A stretch of 64,000 nucleotides of DNA from Paracyclopina nana. Lineage: Eukaryota; Arthropoda; Copepoda; Cyclopoida; Cyclopettidae. The stretch lies in assembly GCA_019096065.1 (NCBI GenBank), contig JAGUCH010000001.1, forward strand, positions 7,998,001 to 8,062,000, read 5' to 3'. Shown piece after piece: positions 1 to 12,500 of this stretch. The notes under the pieces are model-generated. The model was not told where the DNA came from. It saw nothing but the letters and a program-made list of their open reading frames with translations, and searched no databases. Position 1 is the first letter of the stretch; the number at the start of each line of letters is the position of its first letter. A program made the translations under genes and the position numbers.

Positions 1-1151
1 CTCGTCTTGTCTCTACCACTCCTAAGCTTTTGGCCTAATTTGTTTGTTTTTGCTTCGCCGAGAAAAAATCTAGTTGACATTGCGCCTTCATCTTTGCATT
101 TATTTTAGAATGGTCACAAGACAGATAACTTCTATTGGCCTTAAAAGTATTGTCCCGTTTCATTTTCGTCGACTTATTTCCCTGTACTGCATACGGATTA
201 ACGCGTGCCCGCAATACTCAGACAGTGTTGACCAGAGACTTAGATTATAAGAGAAGCGAATTGAAAATGTAAACATTCCACTTTTCTGCTACGCGTCAAT
301 AAGTTATCTTTTTCATTGCTTTTATATAACCGTATACTTTCAAAAAATGCCACACTCTCCATTTTTTTGACAATAAAAATCTCATTTAGAGTAACACCGA
401 AATCAGCGCTATATCAGAAAGAGATTACGCATACTATCTTAACAGCCGAGATTTTCCGTCAAATGATGTCAGAGTAACCAGATTCGCAAGTTTAATCATA
501 TATATGAGAGAATCGACTTTATCTGTAAGTATTTGGCCATTTTCAGGAATGCTTAGCTGGGAACAATAAAATGGCTGTACCATAAAAATTATTCTTAAGT
601 AAATTGAAACTTTCAAAACTGTCAAAAATAAAAGTTTGAGGCACTTGCTCATCTTAAATTCAAACTATACTTGACATTGATCACAAAAGGATCATTTCTG
701 AAATATTTGGGATGAAAAGTCAGCCCCAGCCCAAACTCAGCCAGCCAGTGCCAAAAAGCCATAGTATTCTCTTTTGGAGCGTCCCAAAAAAGAGGCACGC
801 ACCCCCTGTGACGTCGCGTAATTTCGCTTCTCTAGTAATCTAAGTCTCTGGTGTTGACCAGTCTTTAAGAAAGAGGAATGGATATGTTTAGAAAATCCTT
901 GTATTTTGCTGAGATTTGGCGTGCGCTCGCATCTACCGTACAATAATGACATTTTTTGCCACACGTGGTAATTTAATGCTCATTATTTAACAGGTAGTGT
1001 ACAGCTGTGCAATGTTTAATGCACTCAAGTACTCTTTTCCACACCTAACTTTGGTTAGCTGCAAATAAGCTTAGCGGAAGAAACTTACCTTTTAACTTTT
1101 TGACACCTCCTGTTTTCGCTAGATGCTTTTGGCTCGGAGCAAAAATAATAG
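1..1151. other. intergenic, no supported gene
   Basis: AT-rich non-coding sequence. The short open frames here have no splice-consistent extension and no recognisable protein motifs. Nothing else is supported. Confidence 0.5.
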
Positions 1152-1297
1152 TTCCCTACCCCCTCAGCAAAAGTTAGAACCCGCGAAAAATCCCTGAGAG
1201 GTCGGGAAAAATTTGAGAACCGAGCAACTATTTTTCATCCTCACTGCGTTCGGAAAAATAGTTGCTCGGTTCTCAAATTTTTCAAAGTGGTAGGGAT
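1152..1297. repeat. small inverted-repeat (hairpin) element
   Basis: A perfect 30-bp inverted repeat is seen: arm 1207-1236 is the reverse complement of arm 1253-1282, with a 16-base spacer. A second, outer pair (TCCCTACC at 1153-1160 and GGTAGGGA at 1289-1296) suggests a short element with terminal inverted repeats. No target duplication was identified. It looks like a small MITE or fold-back element. A structured RNA is less likely because the outer repeats are separated from the stem. Confidence 0.6.
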
Positions 1298-1598
1298 TCA
1301 TTTTTCTCTAGCAGTAACCGAAAATCCCAGGTGTTGAGAGTCGATGACGACATGAATAACACAAAATATCTCTAATGAACAACGAAATAAAAGAATGAAA
1401 AGAATGAAATAGAAAGATGTTTTCTTTGTAATGGCGTGATTCGAACTGAACCTTTTATTGAGCAACACAGAAAAAAGAGCGAGTTTCTCAACACAACAGC
1501 AAGGTAAATACAATAAAGGTGGGGTCACAACACCAGGTTGGTTGAAATTCCAAGACAAGCTCGACCTACTATTTCGATCCATCATACAGTGACCCAAG

Positions 1599-2089
1599 TA
1601 GTGATGGAACGAGCCGGAAATTTTCAGCTTGATCAAGCTTCAAGCTTTTAGAAATGTGTTCGAGCGATCCCAAGCTTTTGAAAATTATTATCAAGCTTTT
1701 TCAAGCTCGAAATTTCACATTTCAAGCTTTTTTCAAGCTTTTCACTTTTTTAGTATTTTGACATAAAAAATGGCAATTAGTCACCAGATTTGACAAAATT
1801 ACCCAAAAAGCGCAAATAAAGACAGAAATAGCTTTAACTTTGATTAAGTCCTTCACTCCCTCAAGTATTTGCTAATTTTAGAATTTGCCCTTTTTTGTTT
1901 TGATAAAAAATGGATAAAGTTTTGAAATTTTTTGGCGTCAAGCTTTTTCAAGCTTTGTATTTTTTGGGTTCAAGCTTTTTCAAGCTTTTCAAAATTTGGT
2001 TCGAGCTATCCCAAGCTTTTTGCTTATGTAGCTCAAGCTGGGTTTTAGCTTCAAGCTTTCAAGCCAAGCTGAAACTCGTTCCATCACTA
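1599..2089. mobile_element. hAT-like non-autonomous element (MITE) with 8-bp target duplication
   Basis: The 491-bp element is bounded by a perfect 15-bp terminal inverted repeat, TAGTGATGGAACGAG at 1599-1613 and its reverse complement at 2075-2089. It is flanked by a perfect 8-bp direct repeat, GACCCAAG, at 1591-1598 and 2090-2097. An 8-bp target duplication and TAGNGATG-like ends are typical of the hAT superfamily (established knowledge). The interior has no transposase frame. It consists of many copies of CAAGCTTTTT and its complement, so the two halves can fold back on each other. It is probably mobilised in trans by a hAT transposase encoded elsewhere. Confidence 0.85.
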
Positions 2090-2097
2090 GACCCAAG

Positions 2098-3924
2098 TCA
2101 ACTAGCTGTGAGCTGTGGCTTCTAGCTGAATAAGTCAAATTGACTTAATTTGCCTGCATACTAACTGGTTCACTAAGCTACTAGGTCACCTACCCACCTG
2201 CCAACCCTCACCTCCCTACCCTCACCACCCTCACCTGCCTACCCTAGGTAGGTGGGAAGGTGAGTCCACCTACCTTGCCCAATTGAAGCATATGAGACCG
2301 CCCTGTACGTATAAAATGGGCTTGAACATTTTCCAAGGCTAATCCAAGATGCTTTTTGCCTCAGGCAATATTAGGTTTTAAAAGCGGCTGTTACGTAATG
2401 CTTAAGCGCTTTAAAAATTAAGTGCGTTGGGCCGACTTTTTACCGAAAATGGATCACCAATTAAGATCGTGGTGTGACCTAAATCTGAACAAATACGGCC
2501 ATCCGCAGATGCTACAAAAAATGCCACCCTTCAGTATACCTTTCGTTTTACTCCAAACCTGTTGAGTCAGTTATATCAACGTATGTGTGTTCCATAAGAT
2601 TTTTGCGCTTTCTCCCTTTGTTCCCTTCTAAAAGCCAATTTGATGACGTAAGCATGTTTGCCGGCTGACTGAGAGCGGCAAAAAATAAAGTTGAGGAGTT
2701 AGAATTATTTTTGTGGCTTCAACATTTGCTAAGAGCCTTCCTATTTCATTCACAAGAATGTGCAAAAGTTAGCTACGTAGATATTGCAGTAGTCTTTGCG
2801 AGAACCGTTCTGATTATTACTTTTGCTCGAGCGCTTCAACGAACATGCGGCAAATTAGGTAGATATGACGACTGCTTAATGGGTAAATATACGGAATTAA
2901 CCTGGCGTAATAAGAATTTCTTGGGCCTTTGAGGCTTCTCTTAGCAATAAACTAGTCCCAGAAGAGAGGGAAGTTCAAGCTCCAAATGAAAATAAACAAA
3001 GATTTTTTTCTCCATTTCCCCACGAGCAGCAAGGTTCCTTTTGAGGCCACAGCAACACTGCCGACTTGTAAAGCATCTAAGTACACACAAAAAAGTAAAA
3101 CCTCCGCAGATTCTATTCCTTTTGCTTTGATCAATGATCTCCAGCAAAAACTGCTGTGTATTTCGAGGCATCACGGGATGATTTGAATTTGCGATGGAAA
3201 AAATTCAAATCCCTCTTGAGATTGATAATGCGTTGTAGCGGAGATGTCTTCAATCTTCTGCTCATGAACTACCAACTAGGAGGGCATTAAAAAAACCACA
3301 CAACTGAGCCGCACTTGTTGGCTTTTAATGTTTAGAAAACTAAGTGGGTGTTTATCATTTGAGGTAATTACCAACTGGACACTCTCAAGCCTAACTACGT
3401 TATTTATATCCACTCTGTGAGTGCTTCCAGAGCAAGCAGTTTGCAATGTACGTCAACCAAAGACTGACTCAGAGAGACTGGCTAAGAGCTCAAAAAAAGC
3501 ACTTTGCTTTTGGTAGATCCTTTCAGAATCTACTTGAATCGTTGCTGATTGACAAACGTACGTACATACGCCGATAATATGCAGGAAACTTAAATTTCTG
3601 ACCTAGAAACTATATGGTGCTCAAATCCTTAGACAAAGAATTGACCACTCAACATTAAAGTTATTGATTGAGGTTACGCTTGATACGTCCATTTAATAAA
3701 ATAATGAGTATATCTGCTCCTATTTTACTATTTTGAGTCGGCAAACAAAACATTGCTTGATTTGCAAAAAAGCATGAGCGCACCTCTTCTCATGTAATAT
3801 GCTTACCATAATGCAGTTTCCTGAACTCCCTAGGGCCTGAATCTGAAAAAACCGATCGTTCTTGAGCACCGGCAGCTTTAGCTAAAACTACTACTAGTTT
3901 TGTGGAATAATTCTGAGCTGAGAC
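2098..3924. other. intergenic with low-complexity tract
   Basis: About 2185-2280 is a low-complexity stretch of imperfect CTCACC/CCTACC-type repeats, ending in its near complement (GGTAGGTGGGAAGG). The rest is unremarkable AT-rich DNA with no gene that can be supported. Confidence 0.5.
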
Positions 3925-3925
3925 T

Positions 3926-4194
3926 GCTCGCGTCAAAGGCCATTTCTTTGGAGGCCGCGAGACTACGTAAAAGAGAGAGAGAGGCTGCAGCGTAGCATAG
4001 CCAGTAGCGAAAGTAGCCGAACCGTCGAAGTCGGCGAGAAAGCCGTTTTAGTAGAGCGCACGCTCAAGCTCGAATATTTCGGTAAGGTAGCACCAACGCC
4101 GGAGCCGCGAGTACGTGAGGCTGCTGCTACTGCTGCTACAGAGGTAGGTGAGCTTTTTGGGCAGACCCTGGCAACTTTGCTCATGCCTAAAAGG
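3926..4194 (+). CDS. possible coding exon (no start codon), unknown product
   Basis: An open frame of about 90 codons runs from just after an in-frame TGA near 3920 to TGA at 4192-4194. It lacks an ATG until its last few codons. Its composition looks coding and is more GC-rich than its surroundings, with Arg/Glu/Ala-rich segments such as VEVGEKAVLVERTLKLEYFGK. Strong donor-like sequences lie inside it (GAG|GTAGGT near 4143) and at its end (AAAG|GTGAGG near 4190), and an acceptor-like GCTGAG precedes it. I do not recognise the family and could not connect it to other exons. It may be an isolated exon, a pseudogene fragment or chance. Confidence 0.25.
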
Positions 4195-6111
4195 TGAGGA
4201 AGAGCGAATCAATTGCGCCAACGAACAGCAGCGGAACGCGCAAAGAAAATGCTCCCATAAAACCTTCCATCAAAAGAATCTTGGCTCAAGCCTACAGAAC
4301 ATGTAGGTAATTTCTTGTGAGGTTTTAAGAATGCACCAAAACTTTGGTGGGTACCAGTTTGGCCAAGCCCTGTTCAACGAAGAAAACTTTCAAGCCTTTT
4401 ATGGCTCATTTCAAAAAGTGTTCTTTTGCCGCTTCCCCTCACTTTTTGCTGGAAACGCATGAGTGCTAGCTACAAGGGTGTTGATCTAACGGAAAATATT
4501 CCGACCAAACGATTGGTGGACCATTTTAAAAACTCTCATGTTTTTTAGCACTCTTCATGACAACTGCATATCATTTCCTTTGGTTAGTTGAGTCGGTCTT
4601 CTAAAATGAGCTTTTTTGTATAAGGCTGTATGGTTTGCCTCGTATTTCATTTCGTTCTGAAATCTCGTTGGGATTGAAGTGAGCTTGAAGGGTGTTGAAT
4701 TTTGATGGGAGCTCAAAATAGAAATTCTTTGGCATGACTTTTCAAGCAAGAGACAGGGCTAGAGGGGGATAATAGAGTTTCGCAGAAGATGCTCGGCTGA
4801 TGGAGAAGCTTCCAGATTCTCGCAGTGTGTACATATAAATGAGTATTTAAGCAAATGTGTTGGTGAAATTGGGTCATTGGATATCTCTGTGGGGGCTGCA
4901 ATATTTTAGGCACACTCAGTGTTGGAACTTTTGTAGGAAACAAATAGTTAGCTTAGTCCTTGCTCTCCCAGCTCTGAACTGCGCATAAATAAAACATTCA
5001 AAAGGCCCTTTATTAATACAAAACTTTTAGACTCTGCAATGCTCTCAGCGCTGCCTTGTGTGATAACCGTAGTAGATTGATTAACAAAATATGTTAATTA
5101 ATTCTTAAGATACTAATTCGATCTAGTGGATGTATAAAAATTTTTAGGCTCAAGTGTGATGCATAAGTGAATAAATTTGCATAAATGGCAATTGAAGCCT
5201 TTCACGCTAAATGTCTTCCCCCAAATGAACTTGATTAACGTTGGCCGGTAAGCCTTGCTGAATACATGTATAAAGTGCGTCAGCATCCTGCAGTTTATAT
5301 TTCAAAACAAATGGTGTAAGTTAGCATGAAGTGGTGTGCCAATATTTCTGGGCAACAATTAATATGCTTTTGCTTGGTGACGTCTCAATTTGCTGAATTG
5401 ATTTTTTCCCCGCATACAGGCCTGCTGCAACAGAAAAGTTGCTAAATTGATCGGCTTCTTTTGTCGACCGATCGATGGGTAATTGCGATTGACCACTGAA
5501 GTGAAACTTACAAGGAAAATCAATGTTCGACGCATTGTTCTTGATTATTAAAGACTCTTTTTTTCGGTCCATTTCAGTAACTTTGGCACTTTGGCACAAC
5601 GCTCCTAATCGAAAGGAAGTGGAAGATTTTATAAAATCCCATTCCGAAACTTCATTCGATGATGATGACAGACACAATCCTGATTAATCCCATGGGGCTA
5701 AATTCAGATCAGATAGAGAGAAAACTAGTGAAGTCGAAATTAAGGAAATCTCCCTTAGCTTACTACGGCATTAGTTTACAATCATTGAACAGGAAAAGTT
5801 GGCCTTTATTTACTTTTACAAACTACTGAGGATAAAATTGTGCTTGAGCATTCTACATCTGAGCTGTTGATTTGTGCAAAATCCAGCATTTTTTGGGTTA
5901 CGCGGCACAGTAACAGAATCCTCAGATCACTATAAAAGCAACTTTTGGCCACTAGATGGAGTTTACGGATATCCATCTATGACCACCTTAACTCTGCTCT
6001 TTTTTATTTCCAAAATGGCGAGGGTAGTTGTTGTTTTCGTCTTATGTTCTCTTCAATGCTGTTAATCGATTTTATTCGTATTTCAATAAAAGCTGCCCTT
6101 CTTAATAGTGG
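4195..6111. other. intergenic, nothing supported
   Basis: AT-rich sequence with scattered short frames on both strands, none with splice support or recognisable motifs. Confidence 0.45.
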
Positions 6112-6301
6112 GGCGTTCTCATATCGCAGTTTGGTCTAACCAAAATGTTTTTAGTTTAACCAAACTGACTATGTTTAAACTAGATGATGAAAAATCTAGA
6201 CACATATGCACATCAAGAATGCTGAATTTTGTCCGGACTAAAGTCAGTTTGGTGTAACTAGTATCAATTTTGGTTAAACTTACATGCGATATGAGAACGC
6301 C
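6112..6301. mobile_element. 190-bp MITE with 17-bp terminal inverted repeats
   Basis: Perfect 17-bp terminal inverted repeats are seen: GGCGTTCTCATATCGCA at 6112-6128, with its reverse complement at 6285-6301. The inner sequence is also inverted and more degenerate (TTTAACCAAACTGACT-like on the left, AGTCAGTTTGGTGTAACT on the right), so most of the element is a palindrome. The flanks share an imperfect ATAGTGG/ATAGTAG, possibly a decayed target duplication. There is no coding capacity. Confidence 0.75.
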
Positions 6302-7245
6302 ATAGTAGCAATGTCCCTTTTAGGCCTGAAATTCTTAAGTTATATGGCTGTCTTATATTGCCTTAGTGGAACTTAATTGCCGGTTTTAACACAGTGGCGC
6401 TTCAGTCGCAGGGGGGTCTCGTAAGTGAGTTCTTGACGCAAGTTTTGCATGCTAAAATCACCAAATCTGTTTGTCAGCCTAGGTGGCGCTAGTAGTTCTT
6501 ACTACATAGCGCGTGAGCTCGAGTGACGTATCAGTAATGGAAGCAAGCGGGCTAATCTAGTTAGTCTAATCTCACGCGTCTTCAATAGAGCTCCTAGATA
6601 AGTTCTGTCTTTTTTTAAAAAAAAAGTATGCAATTTGGGCACTTTTTGATAATTTAAGGCAGGTTATGGAAATTTTTGGCCGTGAAATCCACAGAATTCT
6701 ATTGAAATTTTGTCTTGAAGCCTACCACAGCTCAGTCAGGCTGCGTGCTATAGTAAAAATGCTGCGACAAGAACTCACCTTATTAGTATAGATCATCTTG
6801 CCCCTATGGAGCTCCATGCGCCATCTAGCGTAGGAATAATCTCTACTCAAAGCTGATGTTCCACTAATGCTATTAGTTTTTTTCGTTAAGTTGCATGAAA
6901 CGTAACCAGACTGTTTTGAATTTGAGAAAAAAAAGGAGGTGAACGCCACTCGTTTGGCATCTTACGAAACTTTATGCAGCTGCCGTTCTAGTGAACATAC
7001 TACTCGGCTTTTCGCACCAAAGAGTGCTGTACGACGTTAAAAGCCATCGAGCATCATATTCGACCGTTTAACCGATTTTTCGCGCGGCTCACCAAGCGAT
7101 TTGGCTTGATCATAGAATATTATGTATTTCTTAAATACGCTTTATTTCGTGAGCTTTTTAAAAATTGTGACAATCAAAACAGGTCCAAGACTAGGCCTCA
7201 AACTGTTGGCATTGTTTCCTGACTGCATACTGAAATACTGCAGCA
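6302..7245. other. intergenic, nothing supported
   Basis: No gene, RNA or clear repeat structure was identified in this stretch. Confidence 0.45.
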
Positions 7246-9578
7246 CCCCACAAAACAAATCAAAAAATAGTAGGGAATTAAGTTGGACTAAATTGTGAAT
7301 TAAAATGTGTCGTAATGCCAGTTACTACAGCTTGATCCGTAACTATATCGCTAAACATAAGAAATTGTAAATAGGGATGACTAAAATTTACTGCTACGAC
7401 TTATTTTTTGATTTTGTAATAATGAACACCCTCTAAGGATTACCAATATAAAATAAAAAATTTAATATATTAATTATTAAAAGACTTATACATTGTTAAA
7501 ATTTCGACCTATATAGTCTTTATTCCTATTTTTTCCCATTCATGGGGAAAAAGACACAAATTAAATTTTTTTTTGTTTTTGTTTTTGTTTTTGCTCCCAA
7601 ACTTGTTTTTTTTTAACTATGAAATGTCTATTTTTGCCAATAAATCTATAATCAAACTGGATTTCAACAATATTTTGTTCCTAAATAATTCTATTAAAAC
7701 TTGTGTTATGACTGTTATAATACATACTTATATTCTTATATTTTCTCATCGGAAATGTCAATTATTGATTACATTTGTTTGGATTAATTAAAATGTGAAT
7801 TATTTCAATCACTTTTTTCTATATTCCTTACTATTAATCTTGATTTTTTATTAATTATGTAATTTTGTATTTATTACATTTTACTTCTTTGCTCTATTTT
7901 TAATTTACAATTTGTACAAATGGTAAGCCTGAAATTTGTAGGCTCACTCCACTCTAATGACTCATTTCATTTGTAAGTCTTTTAGACATAAAAAAATCTG
8001 ACTTTAAAAAATATTGTGTTACATAGCATAAAATATTGAAATATTCTAAAAATCTCAGTTTTTGTATAAAAACTGAGGTTCATGATACTTACTAACTCAC
8101 TTTTCATGTTGTTCTAAACAACATCTATTAATGAAGATTTTTGAAATCTCAAAACCACTAAAAGTTGTAGATAAGAACAATTTTACAAATTATTGAATTG
8201 CAAGCAGAGCCATCTCTGAATAGTTTTCTAAGTTAGATTTGAAATTTCTTAAAAACATGGAATAAACGCACAATGAATACTCCCAGAAATCTACATTTAA
8301 ACTGGAATTAGTACAATGGTTGATAGCTTATAGAAAGGTTTGAGGATGAGACTTGGTGTAGAGTTGCAACTGCATTTAGGGTGGATTAGGAACATGTTTT
8401 TTCAGCAATGGCCCGAAAATCAAAATATACTTTAAGTTCTGACGAATTAACTCCAAGAAATCTACATTTAAACTGGAATTAGTACAATGGTTGATAGCTT
8501 ATAGAAAGGTTTGAGGATGAGACTTGGTGTAGAGTTGCAACTGCATTTAGGGTGGATTAGGAACATGTTTTTTCAGCAATGGCCCGAAAATCAAAATATA
8601 CTTTAAGTTCTGACAAATTAACTCCAAGAAATCTACATTTAAACTGGAATTAGTACAATGGTTGATAGCGTATAGAAAGGTTTGCGGATGAGACTCGGTG
8701 TAGAGTAGCAACAGCATTTAGGGCGGATTAAGAAAAGGTTTTTTTAGCAATGGCCCAAAAATCAAAATCTAGACATAGCACTGAGTTACTAAATCCAAAA
8801 AGTGGAAATTTAATAGGCAATTAAAATACAAATTTCATTTTATTCAAATTCACGACAATTGATTATTAGGCTGCAGTCTTTAAGCAATTTTGAGCCAATA
8901 TAAATGGGATCAATTTGCAATTGGCGAAAGTAGAATAATTGTAATAAATTAGTTACCTACTAAATCAGGAGAATTGTTATATAAAGTGAATTTTTATTGT
9001 AGTGAGTTAAAAAGCAAAGTCAGGATTAAATAGCTACATACAAAATCAAGAAAGTAGGGATTTAATAGGTTAAAAATGAACCGTAAAGAAACAATCGAGT
9101 AGTAATAAAATTCACACCTATAATTCTAAACTATTTTTTATTAGTATACATTTCAATATAACAATTTTCGGTACAATGGAAGCTTGACAGTTGTAATAAA
9201 AATAAGTGTAAACTTTATTTCTATTAAATGAAAGAAATAGGAAATAAATATAAATAAAATAGGGATATTGTTTTTTAGGTTTTCGAAAAAAATTAAATAT
9301 GAAATGACTTGATTACATGCTGTAATTTTCATATTAATTCGAAAATTAAAGATTAATGAAAATTTTTTAACGCCATTGAGTACGTCAATTTGTCACCATT
9401 TTGAATCTTTTAAAATTGAATATCTTAAAGACTAATTATGATAGAGCGAAAAAAATAACATGGGAGTAATCTATGAACATAGACGAATTGATGTATGCCA
9501 AAATTAATCAATTTGGACGCGATTGATTTTCAGACTGGCATTACTAGGGAATTACTACAGGCTTTTTGTTTTGTGGGG
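7246..9578. mobile_element. AT-rich inverted-repeat element, about 2.3 kb, no transposase
   Basis: A 14-bp terminal inverted repeat is seen: CCCCACAAAACAAA at 7246-7259 and TTTGTTTTGTGGGG at 9565-9578. A subterminal inverted pair supports it: TAATGCCAGT at 7313-7322 and ACTGGCATTA at 9534-9543. The interval is visibly more AT-rich than both flanks and has no long open frame. It contains a three-copy tandem repeat (8281-8790). No flanking target duplication was recognised, so the superfamily is undecided. It could be a large non-autonomous DNA transposon or a composite of decayed elements. Confidence 0.55.
8281..8790. repeat. 171-bp tandem repeat, about three copies
   Basis: Three head-to-tail copies are seen; the marker AGAAATCTACATTT recurs at 8285, 8456 and 8627, a period of exactly 171 bp. 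The first two copies are nearly identical. The third diverges towards its end. It lies inside the AT-rich inverted-repeat element and may be a minisatellite seed or internal amplification of that transposon. Confidence 0.85.
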
Positions 9579-12500
9579 CAATTCATGATTTGCACTCTAA
9601 TGCTCTTGAGAAGTGGCCGTAAAGCTGCCAGCATGGGTTTTTGATGCGTAGTCTAAGGCTGGTTGTCTTCGCTTCTATTCCTTAGCATTTAAAATAAGGT
9701 TTCACAAATAGTCTACAGATTCTACTAAAATAAGCTTCCTCCCCCATCATCATGCTGGAAGAGATACGAAGAAAATCATTGACCTAAAAAAACTTGTGGA
9801 TCTTTCCGGTTCTTCTATTGCTGCCAGTTGCTGAAATATTCATTAATCAATCAAGTCAAACTGGGAAAATCCCAAAGGACGGATGGATTCGCGGATCGAA
9901 TCCAATCTCAGGAATTCCAGCAAATTAAGATCACATGACCTTCATTCAGCAGCAAATGTTTCAAAATTGATCTACTCTAGTTAGACAGCTATAAATGATT
10001 TGTAGGACCCAAGGTGGCCATACTCTAATGGTTTTCTAGGTCCTAGTTTTGCTAATCCATAGCATTCAGAGGGGGCCGCGGAAATGGTCAAAATCTTCTT
10101 TCCCTGCTACCTGTTGTTTTTTGGTGAAAAAAGAAAGCTATCCTCGGTTTGCAAAGATTTGAGGATACACTCACACCCTAAAATGTTGTATCTAGAACTT
10201 GTTGTTGCGACGATACGCCAATCAACTTCCGCTCGAGAGAGAATGTTTGCATTTCTCGCTTCGTCTTCTCATTTGCTCGTCTTCCAAATACCACTTTCTA
10301 CTTACAGCTAGATGCGAGCCTGTATTCGTATAATACCCATACGTACACAACAAGAGTGATCTTGCTGCTAGCAGTTGCAGGTGCATATTCAGATTAAAAG
10401 GCGAAGTACCAGATATTTATGTGCATTGCTCCGATGCTATCTTTGAATTCATTACTTTTTCAATGTCCAAGTGGACATCAATCTATGAGCACCGAAATAC
10501 AGCTGGAAGCCTGCATATTGTGGTGCGATTAAAGTTAATGGCCAAGCTGGTGGAATGTTGAACAAAAGCAGCAGCTGCACATGCTGGCTCAATTATCCCC
10601 TTGATTGCAAGAAAACACTTTTTTCGACTAAAGAATACCAATTTGAGCTCATCGAAATAATATTGTTTTGGGTAACAAAGAAAGTGCTTAGTGATAGATC
10701 GGCCACCCGTCTATTAATAGCACCAAACTAAGTTCCTTGGGAGGAGAAGTTTGGCCACGCAAATCAGCTTTTTTTCTTTCTTAGTAAGTGTCCAGCAGTA
10801 GTTATAGAATGTACCAATTCGTTTGATTACTTTACGTGTTTGTAAAGACCTAGCTATGGTTGTGCAATGCATCGCGTTTCCTGATGAAAAAAGGGTTTGC
10901 GAGGCCCCAAAAGTCCCATTTTGGGTGAAGATGGATGGCTTTGTTGAATGAATGGGTGAAATCAACTTCGCTTTCGCTGGCTCGAAAAATGAAGTAGGCT
11001 TCTTCAAGCTCTCAGTTCTGGTCTGTGATGGATAGAGCAGTGTATCTTCATCATCATCATCTAATATCGACTGGCTTCTCTTTCACTTTGTGAAAAGCCT
11101 CCTCAGGGACTCCACTTGGGCTCTTGGCTGTTACCAATAACATCCTCCTCCCCAACAATAGCCACAGCTAAAGCAATGACATTACAGATGAGCATTGCAT
11201 CTCTTGAGGCTTGATTTCGCGGTTCTCCCCTATGCAGCCTTGAAGAAATCCAAATCATTTTCTGAGTGTGGAAATTCTAGCTAACCCATTTTCACCAAAC
11301 TCTCTGTGTTTACCTTTGTGAAATACCCTCGGGCCGGCACATAAATGCAGAAAGTTTACAATATATTTTCAATTCAATGCACAGCTAAAAGTTAGGCATG
11401 CTAGCTGACAAATACAAATGCAATCGAGAGGGGGAGCATCTTGAGAGCTTTCTTCATCGCTACTGCTCAAGCGAACATAACCCAAGGCTAATGATCAAAA
11501 TTGAAGCTGAAGGGAAAAACCATTGGGTCATGGCTAAAAGTCCTCTCGCATGAACTCGATTTGCGAGGTTGTCAATTTTGTGCATTGCCACTAGGGTACA
11601 TCCTGAATTTCACCATAGAGATATAGCCAACTTCTATTCCACTATCAAGTTTGAGGCGGTCACGATAGCGGCGGATGCTCCGGACGAAGCTATCGAGATT
11701 CATTCAGATCGCAGAGAAATGCATTTATCGGAAAAAGCTTGCCGTTTTCCAGAGGTGTACTATCGGCAATTATGAAGAAAGGATTTGGAGCAGCTTTACT
11801 AAATTGTGGCCTTGATGAGGAAGCCATTATAAGGTTTGAACTCTGCCGTCAAAGCGAAAAAAAGTTGGCACACGTGGCCTTCCTTTGAAGTGGGAGGATT
11901 TGCATCAACTTGGAAAATTACCATAAATTAGTCGTAAATTGTGTCCATTTGTCATTCCTTCAAAATAGGCCGTTATTCACATTTTGAATCCGGAGCGAAG
12001 AATTTTTTAACTGATAATGGTTCAACGCTACGTTGCCAGAGGTTTATTTGCGTCAAAGTTGCAGCCAGTCTCCTGTTCCGAAAGACTTAGCAATTACAGG
12101 CAGCCTTTTTTTCAACAAAAGTAAACTGATTGAACCGAACCCAATTTAAAATGTGTCATTGAAATAGACCCTAAGTTTGAGAAATCGATAATTTTGCAAC
12201 GTGCGAATATTTTGGTTAGCAATTATTTAGCCGAGAAAGACGGCGCGCAGAGTAAGTCTTTCAGACAAAAAGGTTTCGTGATTTAAAAATCTAATCTTGC
12301 GGTTAAAAAGTTGCATTTCTTTGTTATCAAAATCAGGAGTTGCATCTCGCAAGGAAGAATCGCAAAAAAATTCTTGGAAAATCTATTACGTTTATTCTTT
12401 TTTTTTTGTTAAGTGGTACATTTTGTTTAAAATAGTCGCATAGTATAATGTGGAGATCGGTCGACATCGTCTGCTCTTTAAAAATTCCGCAGCTCTGCCA

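Noticed and set aside
1437-1460. TTCGAA-containing B-box-like sequence, possible tRNA on the minus strand
   Set aside because: The bases around it form no T-stem, and no acceptor or anticodon arm can be drawn.
2185-2280. CCTACC-type repeats as possible interstitial telomere
   Set aside because: The units are irregular and match neither TTAGG nor TTAGGC; simple low-complexity sequence.
9885-9905. GGATTCG...CGAATCC hairpin, considered as a tRNA T-arm
   Set aside because: The stem is 7 bp and the loop does not hold TTCRA; no other tRNA arms are present.
10714-11007. 97-codon minus-strand frame
   Set aside because: No motif, no splice support and composition like the surrounding AT-rich DNA.
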